Positions 8,150-17,366 of a stretch of 36,693 nucleotides of DNA are shown one piece after another (the stretch's first letter is position 1; every line of letters begins with the position of its first letter). Origin of the DNA: Actinomycetota bacterium (GTDB lineage: Bacteria; Actinomycetota; Thermoleophilia; Gaiellales; Gaiellaceae); assembly GCA_005884575.1 (NCBI GenBank), contig VAWW01000007.1, forward strand, positions 1 to 36,693, in the 5' to 3' direction. The notes under the pieces were generated by a model that did not search any database, was not told the DNA's origin, and saw only the letters and a program-made list of their open reading frames with translations. Position numbers and translations under genes: made by a program.

Positions 8150-8985
8150 ATGTTGTACGCCGGTTTGGGTCTCAGTCGTAAGCGTCTCGACTTCGGTCTG
8201 CTTGACGGTGAGGGTGCGACGGTCGAGGTTGGTGCCGCGCCGCCGGATGCCGACGGTCTGCTCGGCCTGAGGCGAGCGTCTCGCTCGTCATCGCGAGCCG
8301 ATCCGCGCGGCGATCGAGTCGATGAACGGGGCGCGGTTTGTGCACGATCGGCTCGAGCTTCAGGGCTGGCAGGTGGAGATCGCGGATGCGCAGAAGGTGA
8401 AGGGCCTCGCACCGTTGGCCTGCAAGACCGACCGGATCGACGCCTGGGTGCTGGCCGAGCTCACTCGTCGCGACCTGGTGTCGGCGATCTGGCTGCCCGA
8501 CCCGCTGGTGCGCGCCGAGCGTGAGCGTGCGCGTTGGCGTTTGCACCTGGTGCGCCTACCGCTCGAGCTTGAAGCAGCGGATGCACGCCGTCTTGCTGAC
8601 GCACGGCAAGCCCTGCCCGGTCTCCGATCTGTTCGGCGTCCGCGGCCGCCAGCTGCTCGCCCGGCTCGGTCTGCCGGAGCCGTGGCAGGCAACGCTCGAG
8701 GCCAGCCTGCGTCTGATCGACGAGCTCGAGCGCGAGATCACAGGCTGCGAGCGCGAGCTGCGTCGGCTCGGCGCCGACCAGCGCTACCTGCCGCGCTTGC
8801 TGACGGTGCCCGGGATCGGCTGGCTGCTCGCCTCCACGATCGCCGCCGAGCTCGGCGACATCGGCCGCTTCGCCAGCCCGCGCAAGCTCGCCGGCTACAG
8901 CGCCTCTGCCCGCGCGTCTACCAATCAGGCGAACGCGACCTGCGCGGCCCGCGCTACCTGCCTGGATCTCATGGATGGGGCCTCC
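8150..8985 (+). pseudogene. IS110-family recombinase remnant 1, frameshifted, catalytic Asp lost
   Basis: Reads as an IS110 (DEDD) recombinase in three frames. MLYAGLGLSRKRLDFGLLDG is in frame from ATG 8150; AIESMNGARFVHDRLE through KTDRIDAWVLAEL is in the next frame (from about 8310). RSSLKQRMHAVLLTHGKP through VPGIGWLLASTIAAELGDI and SPRKLAGYSA follows in a third, with the Tnp20 helix-hairpin-helix-like region. The family motif GLDxS(K/R)K at the start has Gly instead of the first catalytic Asp. The end, where the family continues about 100 residues after CPRVYQSG, is missing; homology stops near 8960 and a second IS110 starts about 90 bases later. Clearly inactive. Confidence 0.85.
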
Positions 8986-9049
8986 CACGGCCGCGATAGG
9001 TTCGCGGCCTCGTCAAGTCCGAATCGACGAAGGAGGGCCAGAGGAGATG

Positions 9050-9898
9050 GTGTAGGCAGCGATCGACATTCACAAGCGGGTGTTTCAGGGGGCGGTGCTG
9101 GACGCCGAGAGCGGCCAGCTCGGTCGGGAGCGGCTACCGGCCACGCGTGAGGCGCTCGATGGCTGGGCGACGCGATGGGCGGGGAAGCTCGAGGCGGTCG
9201 CGTTCGCCAAGGAGATGCTGCCAGAGGCCTGGCTGCCGCCCGCTGAGATCCAGTACCTGCGCGAGCGCACCCGTCTGCGCCACGCGCTCGCTCAGGACCG
9301 CAACCGCTGGGCGCAGCGCCTGCACGCACCTGCTCACCCACGAGGGCTGGCCCTGCGGCCGCGGCCGGCTGTTTGATCGTCTCGGGGCAACAGTGGGGCA
9401 TCGGGCGCTTGTGTTGCCCGAGCCCGCCCGCGCGAGCGTCGAGGCGATGCTCACGATCATCCACGCGCTCGACGAACAGATCGAGCTTCTCGAGACGCAG
9501 CTGCGCCGGCTCGGCTCGCAGCGACCCGCGCCTGCAGGCGCTCTGCGCGATCTTCGGCGTCGGCCCCGTGCTGGCGGCGCAGATCCTCGCCGAGCTCGGC
9601 GCGGCGAGCCGCTTCCGCCGTGCCCGCCAGGTCGTGCGCCTGAGCGGCCTCGACGCCGTCGTCTCCGAATCAGCCAACCTGCGCCGGCGCGGCCGGCTCG
9701 CCAAGCAAGGCTCACCCGAGCTCCGCTGGGCCGGTCGCCGAGGCGGCCGACCACGCCTGCCGACGAACGAGCCCCGACCACGCTCTTTACACGAGCGCCA
9801 AGCAGCGTCGCGGCACGCAACCCGCCACGCTCACCTTCGCGCGCAAGATCGCCCCTCGCGCCTACCACGTCCTCGCCGATCTCGAGCAGGCCGCCTGA
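9050..9898 (+). pseudogene. IS110-family recombinase remnant 2, stop codon, deletion and frameshifts
   Basis: A second, different IS110 recombinase begins at ATG 9050 (after AGGAG at 9045-9049), but the third codon is TAG. It continues as AAIDIHKRVFQGAVLDAE with the first DEDD Asp intact. After KLEAVAF it jumps directly to AKEMLPEAWLPPAEIQYLRE. The roughly 50 residues that normally lie between, including the family E and paired D residues (TDRxDA-type), are gone. Then come LRHALAQDRNRWAQRLHA, a frameshift near 9310-9380, LQALCAIFGVGPVLAAQI and VVRLSGLDAVVSES, another shift near 9740, and the end AYHVLADLEQAA at TGA 9896-9898. It lies head-to-tail after IS110 remnant 1 and may have truncated it. 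Confidence 0.82.
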
Positions 9899-9963
9899 CC
9901 GATGCAACTAGACGAAAAGCTACGCCGAGTGAGACAACGTCTTGCCCCTTCCACGCCCGGGGC

Positions 9964-10845
9964 TCAGTCGATCTTCTCGAGAAACGCCTCTACCCGGAGC
10001 AGGAACGCTTCGGGCTCCTCGACGTGCGGCATGTGACTCGAGTCCTCGAAGAGCTCCCACTGCGACCCCGGGATCCGGCTGTGGATCTGCTCGACGATGT
10101 GCGGCGTCGCCTCGTCGTAGCGGCCGGAGACGAGGAGCGTCGGCGCGGTGATCTCGGACAGCCGATCGGTGATGTCCCACGTCTTGAGTGAGCCGATGCA
10201 GTGGAACTCCGACGGGCCGTTCATCGTGTGATACACGGTCGGATCCTCGGCCAGCTGGGCGAAGCTCCGCTCGACGTAGTCCGGCCACGGCACGCGGCAG
10301 AGGTGCCGGTCGTAGAAGACGCGAACCGCCTCCGCATAAGCCGGGTCGTCCGTCGTCTCCTCCGCCTCGTGCTTCACGAGGGCCGCCTGCACTTCGGGCG
10401 GAAGGTCCTCGCGGAGCCGGTTCGCCTCCGAGACCCAGAGCGGCATGCTCGCCGGCGAGTCGGCGACGACGATCGCGCGCAGCCCGGGCGGATGCTCGAG
10501 CGCGTGCTCCATCGCGAGCATCCCGCCCCACGACTGCCCGACGACGGCATACCGGTCGGCGATGCCGAGGTGGCGCGTCAGCTCGACGAGCTCGTCCTTG
10601 AAGAGCTGCGGCGACCAGACGTCCGCCGGCGCGTCCGGCAAATGCGTGCTCTTGCCGCAGCCGACCTGGTCGTAGAGGACGCAGCCGCGCCCGTACCTGC
10701 TCAGCTCGGCGATCGGCTCCGTGTAGTCGTGCGCCGCACCCGGCCCGCCGTGGCAGATGACGACCGGGGTCGGGCCGGCGTGCAGATCGCCGACGACGTC
10801 GTACCACGTCTCGTGCCCGTTCCAGCTCATGTGTCCCTCTGCCAT
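9964..10845 (-). CDS. Proline iminopeptidase-type alpha/beta hydrolase (S33)
   Basis: A 293-residue cytosolic hydrolase of the proline iminopeptidase / L-amino-acid amidase family, which releases N-terminal residues (classically Pro) from short peptides. HGGPG at 32-36 is the family oxyanion motif. The triad is visible: Ser105 in GQSWGG, Asp244 in VSGRYDE and His271 in SSHMPH. There is no signal peptide. ATG 10845 has AAAGGAG seven bases upstream and follows the ATPase stop by one base (TGA-A-ATG), so translation is almost certainly coupled. The frame extends upstream to 11187, but that overlaps the ATPase gene. As the last gene of a peptide-uptake operon it probably degrades imported peptides. 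The exact N-terminal residue preference is unknown. Confidence 0.93.
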   Translation of the reverse strand: MAEGHMSWNGHETWYDVVGDLHAGPTPVVICHGGPGAAHDYTEPIAELSRYGRGCVLYDQVGCGKSTHLPDAPADVWSPQLFKDELVELTRHLGIADRYAVVGQSWGGMLAMEHALEHPPGLRAIVVADSPASMPLWVSEANRLREDLPPEVQAALVKHEAEETTDDPAYAEAVRVFYDRHLCRVPWPDYVERSFAQLAEDPTVYHTMNGPSEFHCIGSLKTWDITDRLSEITAPTLLVSGRYDEATPHIVEQIHSRIPGSQWELFEDSSHMPHVEEPEAFLLRVEAFLEKID

Positions 10846-10846
10846 T

Positions 10847-11821
10847 TCAGGCTCCTTTCGCGTCAAGCGGGTGGTGACAGGCGGCGAAACGGCCGCCGCC
10901 GTGGTCGGCGAGCACCGGCTCCTCGACGCTGCAGATCTCGGTCGCGTACCGGCAGCGCGGATGGAAGCGGCAGCCGGACGGTGGGTCGATCGGGCTCGGC
11001 ACCTCGCCCCTGAGCACGATCCGCTCGCGCCGCGCCTCGTCGTCGGCCTCGATCGGCGGGATCGCCGACAGCAGCGCCTCCGTATACGGGTGGATCGGGT
11101 GCAGGAAGAGCGGATCCGACGGCCCGATCTCGACCACGACGCCGAGATACATGACCGCGATCCGGTCCGAGACGTGGTGGACCACACCGAGGTCGTGCGC
11201 GATGAAGACGTACGTGAGCTGGAAGTCGTCCTGCAGGTCGTCGAGCAGGTTGATGACCTGCGCCTGGATCGAGACGTCGAGCGCCGAGACCGGCTCGTCG
11301 GCGACGATCAGCTGCGGGCTCAGTGCGAGCGCCCGCGCGACGCCGATGCGCTGCCGCTGGCCGCCCGAGAACTCGTGCGGATAGCGGTTGACGTGATGCG
11401 GCGAGAGGCCGACGACCTCGAGCAGCTCCTGTACGCGCCGGCGGGTCTCCTCGCGGCTCCCGGCGCGGTGGATCTGAAATGGGTCGGACACGATCTGCCC
11501 AACGCGCTTCCGCGGATTCAGCGACGCGTAGGGGTCCTGGAAGATCATCTGCATCTCGCGCCGGTACGGCCGCAACTCGCGGCGCGACAACTTCGTGATG
11601 TCGTCTCCGCGGAACCGCACCGTCCCGCTCGTCGGGTCGTGCAGCCGAACCAGGAGCCGCCCGAGCGTCGACTTCCCGCACCCCGACTCGCCGACGATGC
11701 CGAGCGTCTCGCCCCGGTGCACCTCGAGCGAGACGCCGTCCACCGCATGCACCATGTCCTTGCTCCGCCGCACCGGGAAGTGCTTGACGAGATCGCGCGC
11801 CTCGAGCAGCGTCTCGCTCAC
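10847..11821 (-). CDS. Oligopeptide/dipeptide ABC transporter ATPase, DppF-like
   Basis: A 324-residue ATP-binding subunit that powers peptide import with the DppD-like partner. Walker A GESGCGKS is at 44-51, the Q-loop is in [11 protein letters not shown] (about 93-103), signature FSGGQRQR at 151-158, Walker [10 protein letters not shown] at 174-182, and the switch His209 is in IAHDLG. The C-terminal oligopeptide-transporter extension carries the clustered cysteines (CRFHPRC, then C and CH) seen in this family. The GTG start at 11821 forms a 4-base GTGA overlap with the dppD-like stop. A much longer open frame continues upstream to 12799 but is a shadow of that gene. It ends one base before the peptidase gene. 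Confidence 0.95.
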   Translation of the reverse strand: MSETLLEARDLVKHFPVRRSKDMVHAVDGVSLEVHRGETLGIVGESGCGKSTLGRLLVRLHDPTSGTVRFRGDDITKLSRRELRPYRREMQMIFQDPYASLNPRKRVGQIVSDPFQIHRAGSREETRRRVQELLEVVGLSPHHVNRYPHEFSGGQRQRIGVARALALSPQLIVADEPVSALDVSIQAQVINLLDDLQDDFQLTYVFIAHDLGVVHHVSDRIAVMYLGVVVEIGPSDPLFLHPIHPYTEALLSAIPPIEADDEARRERIVLRGEVPSPIDPPSGCRFHPRCRYATEICSVEEPVLADHGGGRFAACHHPLDAKGA

Positions 11822-12822
11822 GCGACCGACCTGTGACGCAGAGACGGGCGGATCGCAGGATCGAGATGGCACGCGTCGAGGCGGTTCGCCGACACGCGAG
11901 GTGCGAGCTCGGGGCGGACCGAGCAACGGTCGAACCGGTGCGGGCAGCGCGGGGCAAACCGGCAACCCTCGGGCGGGTCGATCAGGGACGGCGGCAGGCC
12001 CGGAATCGCGGCGAGCCGGCGGACGCGCGGGCGCCCGACGCGCGGAATCGAGCCGAGAAGCCCCCACGTGTAGGGGTGCTGCGGGTCGCGGAACACGTCG
12101 GCCTTCGACCCCTCCTCGACCACACTGCCGGCGTACATCACCGCAACACGCTCGGCGAGATCGGAGACGACCCCCATGTCGTGCGTGATCAGGAGGATCG
12201 AGGAGCCGTGGTCGCGCTGGAGCCGCTTCATCAGCTCGAGGATCTGCGCCTGGATCGTGACGTCGAGCGCGGTCGTCGGCTCGTCGGCGATCAGGATCGA
12301 CGGATTGCACGAGAGCGCCATCGCGATCATCACCCGCTGCCGCATCCCGCCCGAGAACTGGTGCGGATAGTCGTCGAGCCGCCGCCCCGGATTCGAGATG
12401 CCGACTTCCGCGAGCAGCTCGGCGACCCGCGCCCGGGCCTGCTTCCGTGTCATGGCTTGATGCGCGCGCAGCTGCTCGGCGATCTGCCAGCCGACGGTGT
12501 ACACCGGCGTCAGCGCCGTCATCGGGTCCTGGAAGATCATCGCGATCTCGCCGCCGCGGACGAGCCGCATCTCGTTTCGGGGCAGTTGCATCAGATCGCG
12601 CCCGCGCAGCAGCACCTGGCCCTCGATCACGGCATTCGGGTCGCGGATCAAGCCCATCACGGCCATCATCGAGACGGTCTTGCCGGAACCCGACTCGCCG
12701 ACGATCCCGACTACCTCGCCGAGCGCGAGTGACAGGGAAAGCCCGTCGACTGCCCGAACGACTCCGTTCTCTGTCCGGAACGAGACCGAGAGATCGCATA
12801 CCTCGAGCAATGCGTCAGGCAT
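11818..12822 (-). CDS. Oligopeptide/dipeptide ABC transporter ATPase, DppD-like
   Basis: A 334-residue ATP-binding subunit. Walker A GESGSGKT at 42-49, [11 protein letters not shown] at about 97-107, signature FSGGMRQR at 156-163, Walker [10 protein letters not shown] at 179-187 and His214 in ITHDMG are all present. The C-terminal extension has Cys287, Cys293, Cys300 and Cys318, a pattern linked in actinobacterial Dpp ATPases to an iron-sulfur cluster. ATG 12822 overlaps the end of the dppB-like permease by 8 bases. It pairs with the DppF-like subunit to form the usual heterodimeric motor. Confidence 0.95.
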   Translation of the reverse strand: MPDALLEVCDLSVSFRTENGVVRAVDGLSLSLALGEVVGIVGESGSGKTVSMMAVMGLIRDPNAVIEGQVLLRGRDLMQLPRNEMRLVRGGEIAMIFQDPMTALTPVYTVGWQIAEQLRAHQAMTRKQARARVAELLAEVGISNPGRRLDDYPHQFSGGMRQRVMIAMALSCNPSILIADEPTTALDVTIQAQILELMKRLQRDHGSSILLITHDMGVVSDLAERVAVMYAGSVVEEGSKADVFRDPQHPYTWGLLGSIPRVGRPRVRRLAAIPGLPPSLIDPPEGCRFAPRCPHRFDRCSVRPELAPRVSANRLDACHLDPAIRPSLRHRSVA

Positions 12823-13786
12823 GCCGCACCCGCGGGTCGAGCAACGCGTACACGAGATCGACGAGCGCGTTCGCGAGCACGATGAAGAAAGCGGCGTACA
12901 TCACCGTCGCGAGGATCACGGGCAGGTCGAGGTTCTGCAGCGAGTCGAACGTGAGCTTGCCGACGCCGTGTAGACCGAAGACGACCTCGGTCAGCAGCGC
13001 GCCGCCGCCCACGAGCGCACCGAAGTCGAGCCCGAAGAGCGACACGAAGGCCACGAGCGAGGTGCGCAGCGCGTGCCGGAGCATCACGCGGCGTTCCGTC
13101 AATCCCTTTGCGCGGGCCGTGCGCACGTAGTCCTCTTCCTGCGCATCGACAAGCGCCGAGCGCAGCACGCGCGCGTAGATGCCGATGTAGAGCACCGAGA
13201 GGGTGAGCCACGGGAAGATCAGGGACTTGAACCAGCCGAACGGCGACTGCGTGAACGGCGTGTATCCGAGCGGCGGCACCCAGGAGAAGAGGAACGTGTC
13301 GTGGAATCGGCTCTGCGTCAGGAGGTTGACCACCTCCCCGAGCCAGAAGACCGGCATCGAGATCCCGATCAGCCCGACGATCATCACTGCCGCGTCGACG
13401 GGGGTCCCCCGGAACACCGCCGCGACGAGCCCCATCCCGATGCTGAAGACGACCCAGATCACCGCAGCTCCGAGCACGAGCGAGAGCGTCACCGGCGCGG
13501 CTTCGGTCACTTGCGGGATCACCTTCGCGCCGCGGTTGACGAACGACGTCAGGTCGCGCGTGATGAAGAGCTTCTTCATCATCAGTCCGTACTGGACGGG
13601 CAGCGGACGATCGAGCCCGAAGTCCTTGCGTACCGCGCGCAGCGTCGCCTGGTCTGCGTTCCGGCCGGCGATGCGGGACGCCGGATCGACGCCTGGGGTC
13701 GCGAAGAAGATCAGGAATGAGAGCACGCTGATCGAAAAGAGGACAAAGACCATCGCGACGAGCCTCCGGCCGAGGAATCGCAGCAT
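12815..13786 (-). CDS. Peptide ABC transporter permease, DppB-like
   Basis: A 323-residue inner-membrane permease. The N-terminus [24 protein letters not shown] is the DppB-type signature with the first membrane helix, followed by the external segment with [12 protein letters not shown]. Five more helices follow, with the cytoplasmic EAA loop [20 protein letters not shown] that contacts the ATPases. Its ATG (13784-13786) shares one base with the stop of the gene before it (TGATG). Here the DppC-like gene precedes the DppB-like gene, the reverse of the common order. Substrate range (di-, oligopeptides or nickel) cannot be told from the permease alone; the peptidase downstream favours peptides. 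Confidence 0.94.
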   Translation of the reverse strand: MLRFLGRRLVAMVFVLFSISVLSFLIFFATPGVDPASRIAGRNADQATLRAVRKDFGLDRPLPVQYGLMMKKLFITRDLTSFVNRGAKVIPQVTEAAPVTLSLVLGAAVIWVVFSIGMGLVAAVFRGTPVDAAVMIVGLIGISMPVFWLGEVVNLLTQSRFHDTFLFSWVPPLGYTPFTQSPFGWFKSLIFPWLTLSVLYIGIYARVLRSALVDAQEEDYVRTARAKGLTERRVMLRHALRTSLVAFVSLFGLDFGALVGGGALLTEVVFGLHGVGKLTFDSLQNLDLPVILATVMYAAFFIVLANALVDLVYALLDPRVRHA

Positions 13787-14826
13787 CAGTCGATCCGCCT
13801 CAGCTTCGCCCTCGGATCGAGCGCGTCACGAATGCCGTCACCGAGGACGTTGAGCGAGAGCACGGTGATCGCGATTGCGAGTCCCGGTGCCAGCGCCACG
13901 GCCGGACGCGTGTAGAGCAGCCCTTGGCCGTCGAGGATGATCGTGCCCCAGCTCGCGTCCGGCGGCTGCACACCGATCGAGAGGAACGACAGGGCGGCCT
14001 CCGTCAGCATGTCGATCGCGAGCACCAGCGGGAAGAAGACGATCACGGTCGTGATGACGTTCCGCAGGATGTCGCTCCAGAGGAGGCGCCACGTGGACGC
14101 GCCGAGCCCGATCGCCGCCTCGACGAACTCCTTCCGTCGCAGCGACAGCACCTCACCGCGGATCGGCCTCGCCACGTACGGGATGTAGACGACGCCGATG
14201 ATCGCGATCGGAAGCAGGAGGCTCCCCGACTCCAGATGGAACGGGCCCCACGAGAACCCGCGCGCGATCAGCACCGTGGACAGGCTGATCGCCAGCAGAT
14301 AGACCGGGAAGGCCCACACGACGTCGAGCAGGCGCGAGAGTACGCCGTCGACGACGCCGCCGAAGAAGCCGGCGACAAGACCGACGACCGTCGCGACGAT
14401 GCACGTCAGGAGCGCCGCGGCGACCCCGATCAGCAGCGAGTTCCGGCCGCCGTACAGGAGCCGGGCGGCGACATCGCGCCCCTGGTCGTCGGCGCCGAGG
14501 AAGTAATGGTGCAGATCCCAGGTCGGCCCGATCGGCGTCACGCCCAGACCGAGCCCCGTCGAGGACTCCTGCATCACCGACACCGACTTGCCTTTCACGA
14601 TCGTCTTCCCGTCGAGGTTCGAGTGGAACGGATCGCTGTGCGCGACGTGCTTCGCGTAGAACGGCGCGGCGAGGCAGAGCACGACGATGACGACGAGCAC
14701 GCCGAGCATCGTCATGGCAATTCGATTGCGCAGCAGCCGCCTGCGGGCGATCGCCCAGGGACTACCGCCGATCGCGGCGAGGTCGCCCGCTCGAACGGGC
14801 GCCTCGCCTGCGATCGTGCCTCCCAT
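13786..14826 (-). CDS. Peptide ABC transporter permease, DppC-like
   Basis: A 346-residue permease with the DppC-type layout: a cytoplasmic N-terminus, first helix RNRIAMTMLGVLVVIVVLCLAA, a long periplasmic insertion that includes LGADDQGRDVAARLLYGGRNSL (the family LGTDxxGRD motif), then five helices and the EAA loop EAAIGLGASTWRLLWSDILRN. Start choice: the frame is open to ATG 14859, which would overlap the binding-protein gene by 26 bases. ATG 14826, eight bases after that gene's stop, gives a more usual layout. Neither start has a strong ribosome site, so coupling to the upstream gene is likely. Confidence 0.93.
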   Translation of the reverse strand: MGGTIAGEAPVRAGDLAAIGGSPWAIARRRLLRNRIAMTMLGVLVVIVVLCLAAPFYAKHVAHSDPFHSNLDGKTIVKGKSVSVMQESSTGLGLGVTPIGPTWDLHHYFLGADDQGRDVAARLLYGGRNSLLIGVAAALLTCIVATVVGLVAGFFGGVVDGVLSRLLDVVWAFPVYLLAISLSTVLIARGFSWGPFHLESGSLLLPIAIIGVVYIPYVARPIRGEVLSLRRKEFVEAAIGLGASTWRLLWSDILRNVITTVIVFFPLVLAIDMLTEAALSFLSIGVQPPDASWGTIILDGQGLLYTRPAVALAPGLAIAITVLSLNVLGDGIRDALDPRAKLRRID

Positions 14827-14833
14827 CAGCCGG

Positions 14834-16495
14834 CTACTGGACCCAGGACTGGCTGACAAGCCAATAGAACTGCTTGCTGAACGTGAAGTTGCCGACCCGC
14901 TTCGACACGAAGTCGATGTGCTTCGGCGTGAACAGCGTCGCCATCGGAGCGGCGTCGGTGACTTGCTTGTCGATCTTCGCCCATTCCTTGTTCGCCGCTG
15001 GCTCGTCCTCGAGCGCCGTCCTCAACGCGTGCTTCATCTGCGCGTCGATCTTCTTGTCGCAGAAGCCCGCGATGTTGATGCTCGAATCGCTCCCCGGGTG
15101 GAAGGAGTCGCAGCCGAACAGGATGTTGAGGAAGTCGGACGCAGCCGGGTAGTCCTGGTACCACTGCTGAACGTTGATCTGCACCTTGTTCTTCGTGTTC
15201 TGGGCGTACGTGAAGAAGAGGTTCGCCGACATCGGCTTGACGCTCGCCTTGTAGCCGATCTGGTTGAGCACGCTCTGCAGGTAGACGGCGACCGCCTTGT
15301 TCACCTCGTCGTCCTGCGAGACGACGGCGACCTTCTGACCCGCGGTGCCGGACGCCTTCACGAGCTGCTTAGCCTTGGCGACATCGGGCGCCGACCACGT
15401 CGCCCCGGGGTTCTTCGTGTACGGGCAGTAGTCGACGTGCCCCGGGAAGCCGGGCGGCAGCACCTGGCACGACGGCGCCGCGAGCTTCGGCCCCCCGAAG
15501 ATCTTCACGAGGGCGTTCCGGTCGATCGCGAAGTTCACGGCCTGTCGTGCCTTCACGTTGTTGAACGGAGCGAGATTCGTGTTCATCGGCGCGTACCAGA
15601 ACGCCGTCAGCGTCTCGACGTGCGTCTGGCTCGCGTACTTCGTCCCCATCTCGTTCAGGCGATCGGCAGGCGGAGCCTCGAGCGTCCAGTCGGCCTGTCC
15701 GTTCTCGATCGCCGTGATCTGCGCCTCGACCGTGAGCCCGAAGGACTGTGTGATCTGGTCGGGATAACCTGCCGGCTGCGCGGCTTTCGACCACTGCTTG
15801 AAGTACGGATTGCGCTTCATCACGAGCTGCTTGTTCGGGTTGTACGAGGCGAAGTAGTACGCCCCCGTGCCCGGCAGCGGCTTGGTGCCCGCGTCGCTCG
15901 TGGGCGAGTTGGCCGGCAGGATGGTCGCGTGTGGGACCGCGAGCTTGTACTTGAGCTCGGGGTCGGGCGCGACGAGGTTGATGGTCACCGTGTTCTTCTT
16001 AGCGTCGGCGCTGACGCCGCCCTTGAGCGTGCAGCCGGCCGGCTTCGCGAGGCAGGCTTTCGCGCCGACGATCCCGGAATAAAAGCCACCTGACGTCGGG
16101 CTCTTCACCTTGAAGATGCGCCGGAGCGATGCGACGACGTCGTTCACGGTCACCGGCTGGCCGTTGGAGAACTTGATCCCCTTGCGTAGCTTGAAGACCC
16201 AGGTCTTGCCGCCGTTCGTCGGCTGCGGGAGGCTCTCGGCGAGGTCCGGGACGACAGTGAAGGCCGCCTCGCCTCCCGCCTTCGTGAAGGCGAGCAGGCC
16301 GTCGTAGGCGGCCTGATACAACTGCCAGTACTGCAGCGTGTAGTTCACCTGCGGATCGAGGGTGCCGCCGGCCGCCTTCGCCAGCAGCTTCAACGTCCCG
16401 CCGCGGTGGTCCTGCCGTGCGGCGCCCGTGGTGCCGGCGCTCACGGCCAGCACGACGAGGGCACCAAGGATCGCGAACTTCCCAACCCGGCTCAT
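14834..16495 (-). CDS. Extracellular peptide-binding protein (SBP family 5) of the Dpp operon
   Basis: A 553-residue solute-binding protein that captures peptides outside the membrane. Residues 1-26 form a Sec signal peptide (positively charged start, GALVVLAVSA core, probable cleavage near TTGAA). No cysteine follows, so there is no lipobox; a Gram-positive-type SBP would normally be a lipoprotein. Family 5 motifs include RGGTLKLL, LDPQVNYT, VPDLAESLPQP, WVFKLRKGIKFSNGQPVTVNDV, GTGAYYF and the late ARQAVNFAIDRNAL. ATG 16495 has AAGGAGA about six bases upstream. It is the first gene of the operon that ends in the iminopeptidase. How the protein is held near the permease without a lipid anchor is unclear. 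Confidence 0.93.
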   Translation of the reverse strand: MSRVGKFAILGALVVLAVSAGTTGAARQDHRGGTLKLLAKAAGGTLDPQVNYTLQYWQLYQAAYDGLLAFTKAGGEAAFTVVPDLAESLPQPTNGGKTWVFKLRKGIKFSNGQPVTVNDVVASLRRIFKVKSPTSGGFYSGIVGAKACLAKPAGCTLKGGVSADAKKNTVTINLVAPDPELKYKLAVPHATILPANSPTSDAGTKPLPGTGAYYFASYNPNKQLVMKRNPYFKQWSKAAQPAGYPDQITQSFGLTVEAQITAIENGQADWTLEAPPADRLNEMGTKYASQTHVETLTAFWYAPMNTNLAPFNNVKARQAVNFAIDRNALVKIFGGPKLAAPSCQVLPPGFPGHVDYCPYTKNPGATWSAPDVAKAKQLVKASGTAGQKVAVVSQDDEVNKAVAVYLQSVLNQIGYKASVKPMSANLFFTYAQNTKNKVQINVQQWYQDYPAASDFLNILFGCDSFHPGSDSSINIAGFCDKKIDAQMKHALRTALEDEPAANKEWAKIDKQVTDAAPMATLFTPKHIDFVSKRVGNFTFSKQFYWLVSQSWVQ

Positions 16496-16611
16496 ATCTT
16501 CTCCTTGCAGTAGCCCCCGGCTCGGTCCAATGAGCCAGCGTAAACCTGTTGCGGGCCGCGGGACAAGGAAGCCGCAATGCGGTTCGGATCATGAGGCCGG
16601 CCACTACTTAT

Positions 16612-16657
16612 GGATCTCGATGGAGATTTCGCGGGTTCGAGTCCCGCCGCTCCCGCT
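16612..16657 (+). repeat. tRNA-3'-end-like repeat A
   Basis: GGATCTCGATG (16612-16622), then a perfect T-arm (GCGGG, loop TTCGAGT, CCCGC; about 16631-16647) and an acceptor-like strand CGCTCCCGCT to 16657. No matching 5' acceptor strand, D-arm or anticodon arm is found upstream, so it is not a whole tRNA. It lies 10 bases beyond the vapC stop, in the same orientation as repeats B and C. Confidence 0.7.
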
Positions 16658-16666
16658 AATAGCGTG

Positions 16667-17053
16667 CTATTGAGGAGCGAGCACGTGCAGGCCGAACGTC
16701 TCGGCGACGGCGGACATGCGACCGTCGTACGTGACGAGCCCGTCCAAGTCATCGCCGATCTCGAGTGCAGTCGCAAGGTGAAGCGCATCAAGCGACCGCA
16801 GCGTCGCAGGCTCGAGAAGTGCCGCTCGTTCGCGGATCGCCTCGGTGGGTTCGACGACCGCAATTTGAGCAACGACGTTCTGCGCCAGCGCCGTCAACTC
16901 GGGTGCTGCACGTCTCACGGCACGCACAACCTCGACTTCAACGATCGCGCTCGCGATCTGTTCAGCATCCTGCATCAGCAGACCGCGCAGCGCGACACTC
17001 TCGGGCTCCTCGACGATAAGCTTGACGAGCGCCGACGAGTCGACGTAGATCAG
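16667..17053 (-). CDS. vapC: VapC-type PIN-domain toxin, probable CTG start
   Basis: A 128-residue PIN-domain ribonuclease, the toxin of a type II pair. The four acidic positions are visible: D5 in YVDSSALVKL, E39 in IVEVEVVRA, D89 in SLDALHLATAL and D110 in TYDGRM. They would bind magnesium for RNA cleavage. The only ATG (codon 27) would delete the first Asp and strand. Upstream of it there is no ATG, GTG or TTG before an in-frame stop. CTG 17053-17051 sits in a CTGA that overlaps the antitoxin TGA by three bases, so a coupled CTG start is the best fit. It follows the antitoxin directly and is bracketed by tRNA-like repeats A and B. The family is sure; the start is probable. Confidence 0.88.
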   Translation of the reverse strand: MIYVDSSALVKLIVEEPESVALRGLLMQDAEQIASAIVEVEVVRAVRRAAPELTALAQNVVAQIAVVEPTEAIRERAALLEPATLRSLDALHLATALEIGDDLDGLVTYDGRMSAVAETFGLHVLAPQ

Positions 17054-17325
17054 ATTCGGTCCTCGCGCGACTCGTCGAGCACGTCACTGAGCGGACGGTC
17101 GAGCCTGACGCTCGCCGGCGGCGGCAGGTCGGCGAGATTGCCCGCGCCCCGACGCACACGGATCCCCCGCGCCTCGAGCCGCGCGAGGCGGTCGGCGGCC
17201 ACGATCGGCTGAAGCACCGCGACCGGTCGGCCGCGCTCCGTCACCTCCAACTTCTCACCGCGCCGAACCCTGCGCAGGTAGACGCTGAGGTTCTGCCGCA
17301 GCTCGCGCACACCAACCCGGTCCAT
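17050..17325 (-). CDS. vapB: Phd/YefM-type antitoxin
   Basis: A 91-residue antitoxin. The N-terminus MDRVGVRELRQNLSVYLRRVRRGE is the Phd/YefM fold that dimerises and binds its own promoter, followed by VTERGRPVAVLQP. The C-terminal tail with RLDRPLSDVLDESRED is the flexible part that usually neutralises the PIN toxin. ATG 17325 is preceded by an AT-rich stretch (about 17326-17347) that contains TACATTTT, a possible -10 box very close to the start, so the transcript may be leaderless or autorepressed at this site. Its stop overlaps the toxin CTG start, which fits coupled synthesis. Repeat B lies about 40 bases upstream. Confidence 0.88.
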   Translation of the reverse strand: MDRVGVRELRQNLSVYLRRVRRGEKLEVTERGRPVAVLQPIVAADRLARLEARGIRVRRGAGNLADLPPPASVRLDRPLSDVLDESREDRI

Positions 17326-17366
17326 GACGCACAAAATGTAGCACAATTCGGCCCGATCCTTAACCC

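Noticed and set aside
11822..12799. 650-residue protein fusing an upstream segment to the DppF-like ATPase
   Set aside because: The upstream part is an Arg/Ala-rich shadow of the DppD-like gene; GTG 11821 gives a 4-base overlap and the normal family start.
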